Below are positions 7,396 to 15,053 of a DNA stretch of 26,668 nt, piece by piece. The stretch is from positions 1 to 26,668 of the forward strand of contig JAQTPO010000010.1 of the NCBI GenBank assembly GCA_028712845.1, given 5' to 3'. The DNA comes from Dehalococcoidales bacterium. GTDB lineage: Bacteria > Chloroflexota > Dehalococcoidia > Dehalococcoidales > Fen-1064. The notes beneath the pieces were generated by a model. The model saw nothing but the letters and a program-made list of their open reading frames with translations. It did not search any database and was not told where the DNA came from. The position numbers were made by a program, and so were the translations under genes. How positions within the stretch are numbered: the first letter of the stretch is position 1; each line of letters opens with the position of its first letter.

Positions 7396-8227
7396 AACGA
7401 TGCAGAAAATTGCCACCGCTTTTGTCTGGGCAGGCGGATTCTTCACTGTCCTCACTTTGCTTGTCATCGTTCTTTATATCCTGATTAAAGGCATACCGGT
7501 ACTTAATTTACAATTTCTGTTTACCGCCCCGAAGGGTGGTTTGAGCGGCGAAGGCGGCATATCAACTGTTCTTGTATCCACCATTTATTTAATTGGGTTC
7601 ACGCTTATCTTGCTGGTTCCTGTAGGAATCGGAGCAGCAGTTTATCTGGCTGAGTATGCTCCGGCTAATCGTTTTACCAATCTCATCCGCTATGGTGTGG
7701 AAGTACTTGCCGGGGTTCCCTCAATTATCTTCGGACTCTTCGGGTTTGCACTTTTCGTAACCGCACTACACTTCAATTTTTCCATACTCTCCGGTGCCTT
7801 GACGCTCGTTTGCCTACTGTTACCGACAATGATACGTACCACTGAGGAAGCAATCAAAACAGTGCCTTACTCCTACCGTGAAGGGGCTCTGGCACTCGGA
7901 GCAACACGATGGCAAACAATATCCGGAGTAGTTTTACCTGCTGCCATACCCGGTATTATTACTGCAATCATCCTCTGCATTGGTCGTGCTATCGGGGAAA
8001 CCGCCTGTCTGTATGTTACACTCGGTGGCAGTTCTGCTATGCCTACATCACTATTGTCTGGTGGTAGAACATTATCGCTCCACGTATTTTATCTCGCCAT
8101 GGAAACCAGAGCTTTTGATAAAGCGTTAGCAGCCAGTGCAGTTCTTATCATCACAATCATGATTATTAATGCTCTTACTACATGGTTGGCACATCGCTTT
8201 TATGCAAGAATGAGCGGAAAGGTTTAA
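7376..8227 (+). CDS. pstA: Phosphate ABC transporter permease PstA, second copy
   Basis: Second permease subunit, 283 residues. N-terminal membrane segment at about 17-39, then the PstA segment containing GGLSGEGGI and the permease domain with coupling loop LGATRWQTISGVVLP and signature GRAIGETACLY. The start ATG lies inside the end of pstC (20-base overlap) and GAGAGG sits upstream of it, which suggests translational coupling. It functions with the pstC, pstB and pstS of this operon. Confidence 0.95.
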   Translation: MQNISPKTMQKIATAFVWAGGFFTVLTLLVIVLYILIKGIPVLNLQFLFTAPKGGLSGEGGISTVLVSTIYLIGFTLILLVPVGIGAAVYLAEYAPANRFTNLIRYGVEVLAGVPSIIFGLFGFALFVTALHFNFSILSGALTLVCLLLPTMIRTTEEAIKTVPYSYREGALALGATRWQTISGVVLPAAIPGIITAIILCIGRAIGETACLYVTLGGSSAMPTSLLSGGRTLSLHVFYLAMETRAFDKALAASAVLIITIMIINALTTWLAHRFYARMSGKV

Positions 8228-8245
8228 TATTATAAGGAACAGATT

Positions 8246-9070
8246 ATGGAAATAGATTTTACTACCAAAGAATTAAATAAGGGGATTAATCTGCAGGTTC
8301 GTGAAACAAAGCTGAGGACAGAATCTGTCAGTCTGTATTACGGGAAGTTTCAGGCACTGCGAAATATCACTTTAGATATACCTGAATGTGCAATCACCTC
8401 AATCATCGGACCATCCGGTTGTGGGAAATCGACCTTTCTCAGAATTTTCAATCGGATGAACGACCTTATTCCGAATGCCCGGGTAGAAGGCAAGGTCGAG
8501 ATTGACGGACGTCCGATTTATGGCTCTCCCATAGACATCGTAGCACTCAGAAAAAATATAGGGATGGTCTTTCAGAAACCGAATCCTTTCCCCATGTCCA
8601 TCTACGACAACATCGCTTTCGGTCCGAAACAACATGGTAAAGCCAATAAGAGTGAACTTGACCATATTGTTGAAGCCAGCCTCCATCAGGCGGCTCTCTG
8701 GGAAGAGGTCAGAGATAAGCTGGGGCAATCGGCTCTGGCGCTCTCCGGCGGACAACAACAAAGGCTTTGCATTGCCCGTGTGCTGGCAGTCGAGCCGGAA
8801 GTCATCCTTATGGATGAACCCTGCAGCGCTCTTGACCCAATCGCCACCCTTAGAATTGAAGATTTGATGAGAACCCTAGCAGAGCGGTATACTATCGTCA
8901 TCGTAACGCATAATATGCAGCAGGCGGCGAGGGTTTCTGATATGGCTGCCTTTTTTATGATGGCACAGGATAGAGCCGGTGAGCTGGTGGAATACGGTCC
9001 CACATCTCATATTTTTACTAACCCGGAAGATAAACGCACAGAGGACTATATTACCGGACGTTTTGGATAA
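8246..9070 (+). CDS. pstB: Phosphate ABC transporter ATP-binding protein PstB, canonical copy
   Basis: ATPase that powers phosphate import; 274 residues, slightly longer than usual because of about 25 extra N-terminal residues. All motifs are canonical: Walker [11 protein letters not shown]-loop [11 protein letters not shown], signature LSGGQQQRL, Walker B VILMDEP, D-loop SALDP and H-loop [15 protein letters not shown] lies 8 bases before the ATG. It sits between pstA (18 bp upstream) and phoU. It contrasts with the degenerate PstB at 1616-2377 and could supply ATPase activity to that complex too; this is inference. Confidence 0.96.
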   Translation: MEIDFTTKELNKGINLQVRETKLRTESVSLYYGKFQALRNITLDIPECAITSIIGPSGCGKSTFLRIFNRMNDLIPNARVEGKVEIDGRPIYGSPIDIVALRKNIGMVFQKPNPFPMSIYDNIAFGPKQHGKANKSELDHIVEASLHQAALWEEVRDKLGQSALALSGGQQQRLCIARVLAVEPEVILMDEPCSALDPIATLRIEDLMRTLAERYTIVIVTHNMQQAARVSDMAAFFMMAQDRAGELVEYGPTSHIFTNPEDKRTEDYITGRFG

Positions 9071-9091
9071 GGATTGAGGGGAGGTCTAGCA

Positions 9092-9760
9092 ATGGATATC
9101 AGGGAAACTTTTCATAAGAAACTGAAGGAAATTCAGGATGACATTCTGGTAATGGGCAGTATGGTCAGTAAAGCCAGTCTGCAAGCCATTGAAGCCCTGC
9201 AGACTCGTGACTTGACGCTGGCGCGACAAATCATTGCTGATGACCAGAAAATCAATCGTAAACGGTTTGATATAGAAGAGAAATGTATTCAGTTGATTGC
9301 CACGCAACAACCGCTGGCGAGCGATTTGCGCACGATTGTGTCCGTGCTCAATATAATAACCGAATTGGAGCGCATCGGCGACTATGCTGAAGGGAATGCC
9401 AAAGTTACAATCATGATTGGCAGCGAACCGCCCTTGAAACCATTGATTGATATTCCCCGCATGGCGGAAAAAACAGTCGATATGCTGAATAGAAGCTTGA
9501 GAGCCTTCATCGACCATGATGCGGACGCTGCCAGGAAAATCAGCGCTGAAGATGATTTTATCGATAACCTCTATGATCAGATCTTCCGGGAGTTGCTTAC
9601 TTTCATGGCGGAAGACCCCAAAACGATTACCCGTGCAACCCGTCTTATCTGGGTAGCTCACAATCTGGAGCGTAGTGGGGATAGAATTACCAATATCTGC
9701 GAGCGTATTGTCTTTATGGTTACCGGTAAGATGGAGGAGAGCAATACTTCCAAATACTAG
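9092..9760 (+). CDS. phoU: Phosphate transport regulator PhoU
   Basis: Cytoplasmic helical-bundle protein that links Pst transporter state to PhoR and limits phosphate uptake. At 222 residues it has two repeats, each with the metal-site motif: ELERIGDYAEG in the first half and NLERSGDRITN in the second. ATG 9092 is chosen because GGGGAGGT (9078-9085) lies at good distance; the in-frame TTG at 9074 would place the ribosome site inside the gene. It is the last gene of the mgsA-pstSCAB-phoU operon. The first pst set in this window has no phoU of its own downstream. Confidence 0.95.
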   Translation: MDIRETFHKKLKEIQDDILVMGSMVSKASLQAIEALQTRDLTLARQIIADDQKINRKRFDIEEKCIQLIATQQPLASDLRTIVSVLNIITELERIGDYAEGNAKVTIMIGSEPPLKPLIDIPRMAEKTVDMLNRSLRAFIDHDADAARKISAEDDFIDNLYDQIFRELLTFMAEDPKTITRATRLIWVAHNLERSGDRITNICERIVFMVTGKMEESNTSKY

Positions 9761-9779
9761 AACCGAAATAATAGACTAA

Positions 9780-9809
9780 TTGACATGGGACTCCCGTTGT
9801 CATTATTAT
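9780..9809 (+). promoter_or_regulatory. Sigma-70-like promoter for comEA-comEC with an internal inverted repeat
   Basis: TTGACA (9780-9785) and TATTAT (9804-9809) are 18 bases apart. Between them lie nested arms TGACA/TGTCA and GGGA/TCCC (9781-9802) with one asymmetric base, which could be a repressor site. The predicted start is near 9816, about 40 bases before the comEA GTG. This separates competence genes from the phosphate operon. Confidence 0.55.
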
Positions 9810-9857
9810 TGGTAGCAAATCTCGGATGTTTGCCAGTAGTAAACACGGGAGGCGCTT

Positions 9858-10367
9858 GTGGCACAGGTCAAGCCCAATCGATTCGGGATAGTCGCTATCC
9901 TTTTTCTTATTTTCGTCATAATTATCAGCTCTGTCGTCGCCTGGTCGCGCTACCGCCCGAGTCCGCCCATAGAGATTTTCCTCTCACCGGAGCAAGAAAT
10001 CAGCGGCAATATCAATATCGATGGCGCAGTCACTAACCCCGGCATTTATCCTTTTTCAGGCGGAGATACTATTGGGTCGCTGATTCAATCAGCCGGTGGG
10101 GTTAATGCCAGTGGTGAGCCGGGCAGTCTGGAGCTTACAGTCCCACAGACAAATACGCAGGAAGCCGTGCAGAAAATTAATATCAACCGTGCTGAAGCGT
10201 GGTTACTGGAAGCCCTGCCTGGAATAGGTACTAGCAAAGCGAAAGCCATTATCGATTACCGTCAGAAAAACGGCTTGTTCCGTAGCATCAACGAACTGAC
10301 CAAAGTCGAGGGTATCAGTGCGACCCTTCTGGAACAGATTAAATCCCTGATTACCGTCTCGGACTAA
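9858..10367 (+). CDS. comEA: Competence protein ComEA (DNA-binding)
   Basis: Membrane-anchored DNA receptor for natural transformation, 169 residues. One membrane segment (about 9-28), an SLBB-type domain (about 50-95, DGAVTNPGIYPFSGGDTIGSLI) and a C-terminal helix-hairpin-helix domain (about 108-165, ININRAEAWLLEALPGIGTSKAKAIIDYR) occur in the usual order. The start is GTG at 9858 with GGGAGG at 9847-9852. Followed by comEC after 17 bp, so the two are an operon. The domain layout is standard and the call is firm. Confidence 0.93.
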   Translation: MAQVKPNRFGIVAILFLIFVIIISSVVAWSRYRPSPPIEIFLSPEQEISGNINIDGAVTNPGIYPFSGGDTIGSLIQSAGGVNASGEPGSLELTVPQTNTQEAVQKININRAEAWLLEALPGIGTSKAKAIIDYRQKNGLFRSINELTKVEGISATLLEQIKSLITVSD

Positions 10368-10384
10368 AAACAGGGTAGATATTT

Positions 10385-12772
10385 TTGTTACTTATTTATC
10401 TCAGTTGTGCCTGGATAATCGGTATCCTGCTGGGCGCACGGCTCAGCATATCGGCTATTTGGCTTCTTTTAGCGCTTCTACCTGCCTCTTTCATTCTTGT
10501 CTTCCGCAGGCGCAAAAAGGCAATAATAACTCTGGCGCTGTTAATTCTGGTAGTGCTTGGCGGCATGATTCGCTATCAATCCAGCCTGCCGGTTATCGCT
10601 GAAAACCAGCTTCAGTTCTATAATGACCAAACTGCTGTCGAACTAAAAGGTATAGTCAGCCAAGCTCCTGACGTTAGAGACAAAAGCACCCACATCTATT
10701 TGTCGGTGAGTGAGGTAAGAGACGGCGGCGAATGGAAAAAAGTTGATGGTCTGGCACTGCTCTTCGTGCTGCGATACCCTGAATATAGCTACGGCGATGT
10801 GCTGACGGTAAACGGGAAATTGGAAACGCCTCAAGCCATTGGCGAATTTGACTATCAGGGTTATCTGGCAAACCAGGGCATTTACTCCACAATGCTTTTC
10901 CCGGAAATAAAAGAAGTGGAGCCTGGCAAGGGGTTCCGCCCGCTGGCGTGGGTATATTCATTGCGCAACCGGCTGTCCCAAACAATGGCTGAAGTACTGC
11001 CGGAGCCGCAGGCTTCGCTTGCCCAGGGTATGATACTGGGCATCAGGAGCAATATTCCCCAGCCTCTCCAGGATAGTTTCATGCGCAGCGGCACAACTCA
11101 CATTATCGTTATTTCCGGCTCGCAGTTCAATATCGTGGCGGGTATTATCGTAGCTACCGGTCTCTGGCTTTTCGGCAAGAAGCGTTATCTCTATATCTGG
11201 CTGGCGCTGGCGGCAATCTGGGTCTATGCTCTGCTGACAGGGATGAGTCCGCCGGTCATCAGGTCGGCGATTATGGTCAGTCTTTTCCTGCTTGCCGACC
11301 TCCTCGGCAGACAGAGGAGCGCTATGACCGTCCTCGCTTTTGCCGCCGCGGTGATGGTGGCGTTTACCCCGCAACTTCTCCGGGATGCCTCATTTCAGTT
11401 GACGTTTATGGCAACGCTGGGGATGGTCTTAATTGCCCCGCGGTTGCAATCACTGGGCAGAAGAGCCGTCGGCGCAAGTCTTGGCGAAGAGGGGTTCCTC
11501 GTTTCAACTGCCAACTGGGTCTCCGATAGCTTTTTTGTCACCATCGGTGTGACCATTGCTATCTTGCCCATTCTTGTCTATTACTTTGGCTTCTTCTCCC
11601 TGGTCTCACCACTGGCAACACTGCTGGTTCTGCCGGCATTGCCCGGTCTTATTTATAGCGGGGCAATGGCCGCCGTGATTGGCGTTTTTGCTTTACCTAT
11701 CGGGCAGGTAATCGGCTGGCTGGCATGGCTATTCGCTTCTTATATGCTCGTCATCATCAAGGGCTTCGCAGATATTCCAATGTCATCAGTAAAATTAGAA
11801 ATCAATCCTGTCTGGCTCTGGGTTTATTTTGCTGTCCTGGCTATCATTTTGTGGCTTACCAGCCGAAGAAAAGCGGTGACTGAAGCATTTAACCGTGCGG
11901 TAGTTTCCGCCGGCAGAATCCCCGGGAAGTGGATTGTCATACCGTTATTGATAGTGGCGATACTAACCACTACAGCCGCTGCTACAATGCCCGATAACAA
12001 ACTGCATGTTAATTTCCTTGACGTGGGGCAGGGCGATGCCATCTTGATCCGGACGCCTGTAAATCAGGATATTCTGGTCGATGGCGGTCCCAGCCCTCAG
12101 GCAATCAGCAGTGAACTGGGCAGGCGATTGCCCTTCTGGGACAGGACAATCGAACTGATGGTGCTGACCCACCAGCATGCCGACCACCTGACCGGCTTAC
12201 TGGAAACACTCCGCAGGTATAAAGTGAAACAGGTCCTCGTTCTGGAGACAGATGCTCAATCGCCGCAGTGGGATGAATGGCTGGACTTGATTCAAAAGAG
12301 AGGCATCAAATCGACTTTTGCGCAGGCGGGGCAGGTAATTAACCTGGGTACGGATGAGGTGACCATCGAGGTGATTAACCCATTGCCGGATTCTACTGTG
12401 CCGGATATGGACAACGGTATTGTCTTGAAATTGATTTGCGGCAAGGTCAGCTTTCTCCTGACATCGGACATTTCGCAGGAGGCGGAGCTTGACCTCATTA
12501 CCCGGCGGGCGGATTTGACCGGTACCGTGCTTAAGGTCAGTCACCATGGTTCAAATTACTCTAACAGCGCAGAATTTCTGGCAGTAGTTGACCCCGAACT
12601 GGCAGTGATTTCCGTGGGCGCAGACAATCAATACGGGCACCCCGGCGAGGAAACACTGGACAGGTTGATTGATAGGATTGGACTGGATAAGATTTACCGC
12701 ACCGATGAGAACGGCACAGTAGAATTTATCACGGATGGGGAAAGACTGTGGGTGAAGGCGGAGAGAAAATAA
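10385..12772 (+). CDS. comEC: DNA uptake channel protein ComEC/Rec2
   Basis: Polytopic membrane protein thought to form the channel for single-stranded DNA entry, 795 residues, full length. An N-terminal soluble (DUF4131-like) segment lies between the first membrane helices and about residue 180. The competence domain with many helices (about 210-500; SGSQFNIVAG, TGMSPPVIRSAIM) comes next. A C-terminal metallo-beta-lactamase-like domain runs from about 545 to the end. Its metal-binding motif H596-Q-H598-A-D600-H601 is intact, as are SHHGS and DVGQGDA. The start is uncertain: TTG 10385 is the furthest in-frame choice that keeps the first membrane helix, and the ribosome site is weak. It ends at a strong terminator. 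Confidence 0.94.
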   Translation: MLLIYLSCAWIIGILLGARLSISAIWLLLALLPASFILVFRRRKKAIITLALLILVVLGGMIRYQSSLPVIAENQLQFYNDQTAVELKGIVSQAPDVRDKSTHIYLSVSEVRDGGEWKKVDGLALLFVLRYPEYSYGDVLTVNGKLETPQAIGEFDYQGYLANQGIYSTMLFPEIKEVEPGKGFRPLAWVYSLRNRLSQTMAEVLPEPQASLAQGMILGIRSNIPQPLQDSFMRSGTTHIIVISGSQFNIVAGIIVATGLWLFGKKRYLYIWLALAAIWVYALLTGMSPPVIRSAIMVSLFLLADLLGRQRSAMTVLAFAAAVMVAFTPQLLRDASFQLTFMATLGMVLIAPRLQSLGRRAVGASLGEEGFLVSTANWVSDSFFVTIGVTIAILPILVYYFGFFSLVSPLATLLVLPALPGLIYSGAMAAVIGVFALPIGQVIGWLAWLFASYMLVIIKGFADIPMSSVKLEINPVWLWVYFAVLAIILWLTSRRKAVTEAFNRAVVSAGRIPGKWIVIPLLIVAILTTTAAATMPDNKLHVNFLDVGQGDAILIRTPVNQDILVDGGPSPQAISSELGRRLPFWDRTIELMVLTHQHADHLTGLLETLRRYKVKQVLVLETDAQSPQWDEWLDLIQKRGIKSTFAQAGQVINLGTDEVTIEVINPLPDSTVPDMDNGIVLKLICGKVSFLLTSDISQEAELDLITRRADLTGTVLKVSHHGSNYSNSAEFLAVVDPELAVISVGADNQYGHPGEETLDRLIDRIGLDKIYRTDENGTVEFITDGERLWVKAERK

Positions 12773-12813
12773 TAAAGCCCCGGAATTCGTTATCTAAACT
12801 CAGGGGCTTTATT
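12771..12813. terminator. Bidirectional terminator between comEC and the minus-strand small gene
   Basis: An exact 11-bp inverted repeat, AATAAAGCCCC (12771-12781) and GGGGCTTTATT (12803-12813), with a 21-base loop. The G/C core is followed by CTTTATT on either strand, so it can end transcription from comEC rightward and from the small gene at 12842-12943 leftward. Confidence 0.75.
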
Positions 12814-12841
12814 GCGGGCGGTATTCGGTTGTTAGCAGCAT

Positions 12842-12943
12842 TTACCAGTTCTCTCTTGTACGCGCCCAGAGATAAGCGTACCGTGTCTCGTCGGACATCA
12901 CCAGCCACCGCAGACGGAACAAAATTCGACGTATGTTTTCCAT
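12842..12943 (-). CDS. Small basic/aromatic protein of 33 residues, unknown function
   Basis: Not recognised. On the minus strand ATG at 12943 opens a 33-codon frame ending in TAA at 12842-12844. An ideal ribosome site AGGAGGT (12952-12958) is 8 bases upstream. The product begins MENIRRILFRLRWLVM and continues SDETRYAYLWARTRENW: basic, rich in Arg, Leu and Trp. It could form a short amphipathic helix that lies on a membrane or nucleic acid, but this is inference. It converges on comEC and shares the terminator at 12771-12813. Two TTAAGA hexamers 11 bp apart lie upstream on this strand (plus positions 13033-13038 and 13022-13027). Supported by the ribosome site, stop, terminator and reading-frame quality; homology is untested. 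Confidence 0.65.
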   Translation of the reverse strand: MENIRRILFRLRWLVMSDETRYAYLWARTRENW

Positions 12944-13094
12944 CGCCTTTTACCTCCTATTATCTCTACTCTCAAGATAAAGACAGGACAAAAAACATGA
13001 CCTAAATATTTGTTGCCGATTTCTTAATATTTTCTTAACGTTTTTCATCCCGTTTCTTATTACTGAAACGAATTTCCGGGGAAAAGGTTAGGGT

Positions 13095-13168
13095 TGTCGT
13101 TGCGATCCCGATGGAAATCGGGGGAGACCTCTCCACCCGGAGATTGCCACGTTTCGCTTGCAATGACA
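13095..13168. repeat. Dispersed intergenic palindrome (TGTCRTTGCGA-type), copy upstream of dinB
   Basis: Ends are inverted (TGTCGTTGCGA at 13095-13105; TTGCAATGACA near 13158-13168) and an inner hairpin CCCGAT-GGAA-ATCGGG occupies 13107-13122. The stretch between includes GGGGGAGACCTCTCC and GGAGATTGCCACG. Sequences of this form, TCATTGCGA to GCAATGACA, are dispersed in many bacterial genomes; membership of such a family is from memory of the pattern and should be tested by a whole-genome count. Confidence 0.6.
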
Positions 13169-13174
13169 GGTTGG

Positions 13175-13202
13175 TTGTAATTAAGAACATTTGTGCTAAA
13201 AT
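13175..13202 (+). promoter_or_regulatory. dinB promoter with LexA-like box in the spacer
   Basis: TTGTAA (13175-13180) and TAAAAT (13197-13202) are 16 bases apart. Between them GAACATTTGTGC (13185-13196) matches the Gram-positive SOS box GAAC-N4-GTTC except for one base. A LexA repressor bound there would cover both promoter elements. The predicted start (near 13209) is only a few bases before the dinB ATG at 13212, so the message may be almost leaderless; no ribosome site is visible. Confidence 0.55.
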
Positions 13203-13211
13203 AATGGTACT

Positions 13212-14435
13212 ATGGCAAATCGCACCATTATGCATATCGACCTCGATGCCTTCTTTGTCTCCGTGGAGCAGGTGTTTCAGCCGGAACTGAAAGGTAAACC
13301 GGTGGTAGTCGGCGGGAAACCCGACCGCCGCGGCGTGGTTGCCGCCGCTTCTTACGAAGCCCGTGCCTTTGGTTTACACTCCGGTATGCCGCTGGCAACT
13401 GCCGTGCGCCTCTGCCCGCAGGCAATCTTTATCGAAGGGAATTTCCAGAGATACCGTGATGCCTCAGAAAAGTTTATGGCGATTCTGGCAGATTTCTCTC
13501 CATTCATCGAACCGATGGGAATCGATGAGGCATATCTGGATGTCACCGGCTTTGAATCTTTGCACGGTACCATACGGCAAATGGCGCTAACAATCAAACA
13601 GCGGGTCAAGAATGAACTGGGACTGGCGGCTTCAATCGGCATCGCGCCCTGCAAAGTAGTCGCCAAGGTAGCTTCCGATTACTCCAAACCCGATGGTCTG
13701 GTCGAAGTCCGTACCGGAGAAGAAGCCGCTTTTCTGTCGCCGCTCCCCGTCGGTGACCTGCCGGGCATCGGCAAGCAGACAGAGCTGGTTTTAAGAAGGC
13801 TGGGTATCAAAACCATTGGCGAAGTAGCGCGTTTGTCCCCATCTGCGCTGAAAAGCCGTTTTGGCGTCTTTGGTGAAATGCTGCGTTGTTTTGCCAGCGG
13901 CATTGATAATCGAAGGGTATTGCCACCGTCTGCTGCCAAGTCCATCAGCCGGGCAACCACCTTTCCGAAAGACACGCGCGATAACATATTTCTGGAAGCG
14001 ACTTTACGTTACCTGACTGAAAGAGTGGGTGCGGAACTACGCGGGCAAAGCAGGCAGGCAAAATGCGTCTCGATGAAACTCAGATATGCCGATTTCACTA
14101 CCATTACGCGCAATAAGTCCCTGCCACAAGCGACCGATGCCGACCAGACAATCTTCGAGGTCGGTGTGGAACTACTAAAGCGGGCATTAATGGCGGACAA
14201 ACAGTTGGTGCGGTTAGTCGGTATCGGTGTTTCCAATCTGATGGAACCGGGAGAGCAACTGGCGATGTTCGATAATACTGTGCGGAGATTGGAGAGATTG
14301 AATCAGGCAATCGACCGCATCCGCCTCAAATACGGCTTTACCGCCATCCAGACCGGCAGGACGTTCCACCTGAAAGACCTCTTCCCCGAAAATGATGGTG
14401 TTTACACTTTAACAACACCGAGTCTGGCGAGGTAA
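13212..14435 (+). CDS. dinB: DNA polymerase IV (Y-family translesion polymerase)
   Basis: Error-prone polymerase for lesion bypass, 407 residues. Catalytic residues D10 (HIDLDAFFVSVE) and D105-E106 (IDEAYLD) are present. So are the SYEARAFG motif, the helix-hairpin-helix thumb (LPGIGKQTELVLRRLGI) and a little-finger domain (about 240-360). A beta-clamp-binding peptide of the QLxxF type appears as EQLAMF near residue 353. A tail of about 30 residues follows. The start ATG is fixed by the conserved N-terminus; there is no ribosome site, which fits a leaderless message from the promoter at 13175-13202. It stands alone between two repeat-bearing spacers. Confidence 0.95.
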   Translation: MANRTIMHIDLDAFFVSVEQVFQPELKGKPVVVGGKPDRRGVVAAASYEARAFGLHSGMPLATAVRLCPQAIFIEGNFQRYRDASEKFMAILADFSPFIEPMGIDEAYLDVTGFESLHGTIRQMALTIKQRVKNELGLAASIGIAPCKVVAKVASDYSKPDGLVEVRTGEEAAFLSPLPVGDLPGIGKQTELVLRRLGIKTIGEVARLSPSALKSRFGVFGEMLRCFASGIDNRRVLPPSAAKSISRATTFPKDTRDNIFLEATLRYLTERVGAELRGQSRQAKCVSMKLRYADFTTITRNKSLPQATDADQTIFEVGVELLKRALMADKQLVRLVGIGVSNLMEPGEQLAMFDNTVRRLERLNQAIDRIRLKYGFTAIQTGRTFHLKDLFPENDGVYTLTTPSLAR

Positions 14436-14496
14436 GTCTATTCAACTAATAACAAATATGCTTTGGGTATTATTGCTTTCGGTTGGACTAACCATT

Positions 14497-14553
14497 GCGA
14501 GGTTACCCTTCGGTTTTACTCGGGGTAAACTCCGTACCCGAAGCAATCTCACT
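14497..14553. repeat. Dispersed intergenic palindrome, copy downstream of dinB
   Basis: Begins CATTGCGAGG and ends CCCGAAGCAATCTC, with inner ACTCGGGGTAAACTCCGTAC. It resembles the element before dinB (13095-13168) in its TTGCGA and GCAATCTC ends, although the middle differs. Non-coding; frames through it are short and unlike neighbouring genes. Confidence 0.5.
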
Positions 14554-14564
14554 TGTGCAAAAGT

Positions 14565-14616
14565 CCGTTGTTATGCTGGATTCCTGCCCCCGTATCGAGT
14601 ACGGGGCAAGCAACGG
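14565..14616. repeat. Long hairpin repeat with CCCCGTA/TACGGGG core
   Basis: Outer arms CCGTTG (14565-14570) and CAACGG (14611-14616) enclose an inner perfect stem CCCCGTA-TCGAG-TACGGGG. The flanking TATGCTGGATTCCTGCC resembles the common dispersed form CATTCTGGATTCCTGC. It lies directly after the preceding repeat, so the dinB-uxaA spacer (298 bp) is mostly repeat DNA plus one promoter. Confidence 0.5.
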
Positions 14617-14662
14617 TAATGGTTTTTACATCATTTACAGTGATGAGCAAATAGTATGTCTT

Positions 14663-14691
14663 TTGCTCTTTAACCCTTGAGCTAGTAAAAT
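14663..14691 (+). promoter_or_regulatory. Promoter of the split UxaA-family genes
   Basis: TTGCTC (14663-14668), 17-base spacer, TAAAAT (14686-14691). The predicted start near 14698 leaves a 35-base leader carrying GGGAGT before the ATG at 14734. Confidence 0.5.
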
Positions 14692-14733
14692 GAGAGGAAA
14701 TAAGGATACCCGTATAAACCGGGAGTAAAACCG

Positions 14734-15003
14734 ATGCTAAAAAGCAATGCTCTCAAGATTCACCAGAAGGACAACGTTGCTATCGCCACTCAGGTAATCA
14801 CCGGTGGCGCTACGATTGTAGTTGTTGGTAAGAAAGCCGTCGTTGCGGCTGAGGACATCATGCCCGGGCATAAAATAGCACTTACCTTCATAGGTAAGGG
14901 CAACAAGATTTTCCGCTATGGTGAGGCAATTGCTGAGACTGCCAGAGATATTAAGCCCGGGGAATGGGTACACGTCCACAATACTAAAGCCTATCCTCGC
15001 TGA
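14734..15003 (+). CDS. UxaA-family dehydratase/lyase, small SAF-domain subunit
   Basis: An 89-residue stand-alone SAF domain as found at the N-terminus of altronate/galactarate dehydratases and as the small subunit of (2R)-sulfolactate sulfo-lyase (SuyA). Visible family features are the IHQKDNVAIATQVI start, the MPGHKIAL loop and the closing GEWVHVHN motif. The large subunit starts 50 bp downstream (15054), and the split size pattern (about 90 plus 380-390 residues) is that of two-subunit members of the family. The substrate cannot be read from sequence: a sugar acid, sulfolactate or another hydroxy acid are all possible. Promoter at 14663-14691, GGGAGT ribosome site. Confidence 0.82.
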   Translation: MLKSNALKIHQKDNVAIATQVITGGATIVVVGKKAVVAAEDIMPGHKIALTFIGKGNKIFRYGEAIAETARDIKPGEWVHVHNTKAYPR

Positions 15004-15053
15004 TTAATTTGTTTTATCAAACAGGCTGGTAAGCTGATATACGGAGGCTGTAA

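Noticed and set aside
8399..8761. Long minus-strand frame inside pstB (120 codons)
   Set aside because: Shadow of a strongly conserved plus-strand gene; no ribosome site or family match.
9086..9661. 191-codon minus-strand frame inside phoU
   Set aside because: Antisense shadow of phoU, whose motifs and ribosome site are clear.
9785..10036. 83-codon plus-strand frame over the comEA start
   Set aside because: Out of frame with comEA, no ribosome site, and composition unlike a folded protein.
12748..13005. 85-codon plus-strand frame after comEC
   Set aside because: It starts inside comEC in another frame, crosses the terminator, and covers the minus-strand small gene, which has a far better ribosome site.
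13022..13038. TTAAGA pair (minus strand) considered as a third Pho box
   Set aside because: Only two good hexamers, and no -10 element at the distance seen in the other two boxes.
14495..14680. 61-codon frame in the dinB-uxaA spacer
   Set aside because: It lies wholly within dispersed palindromic repeats.
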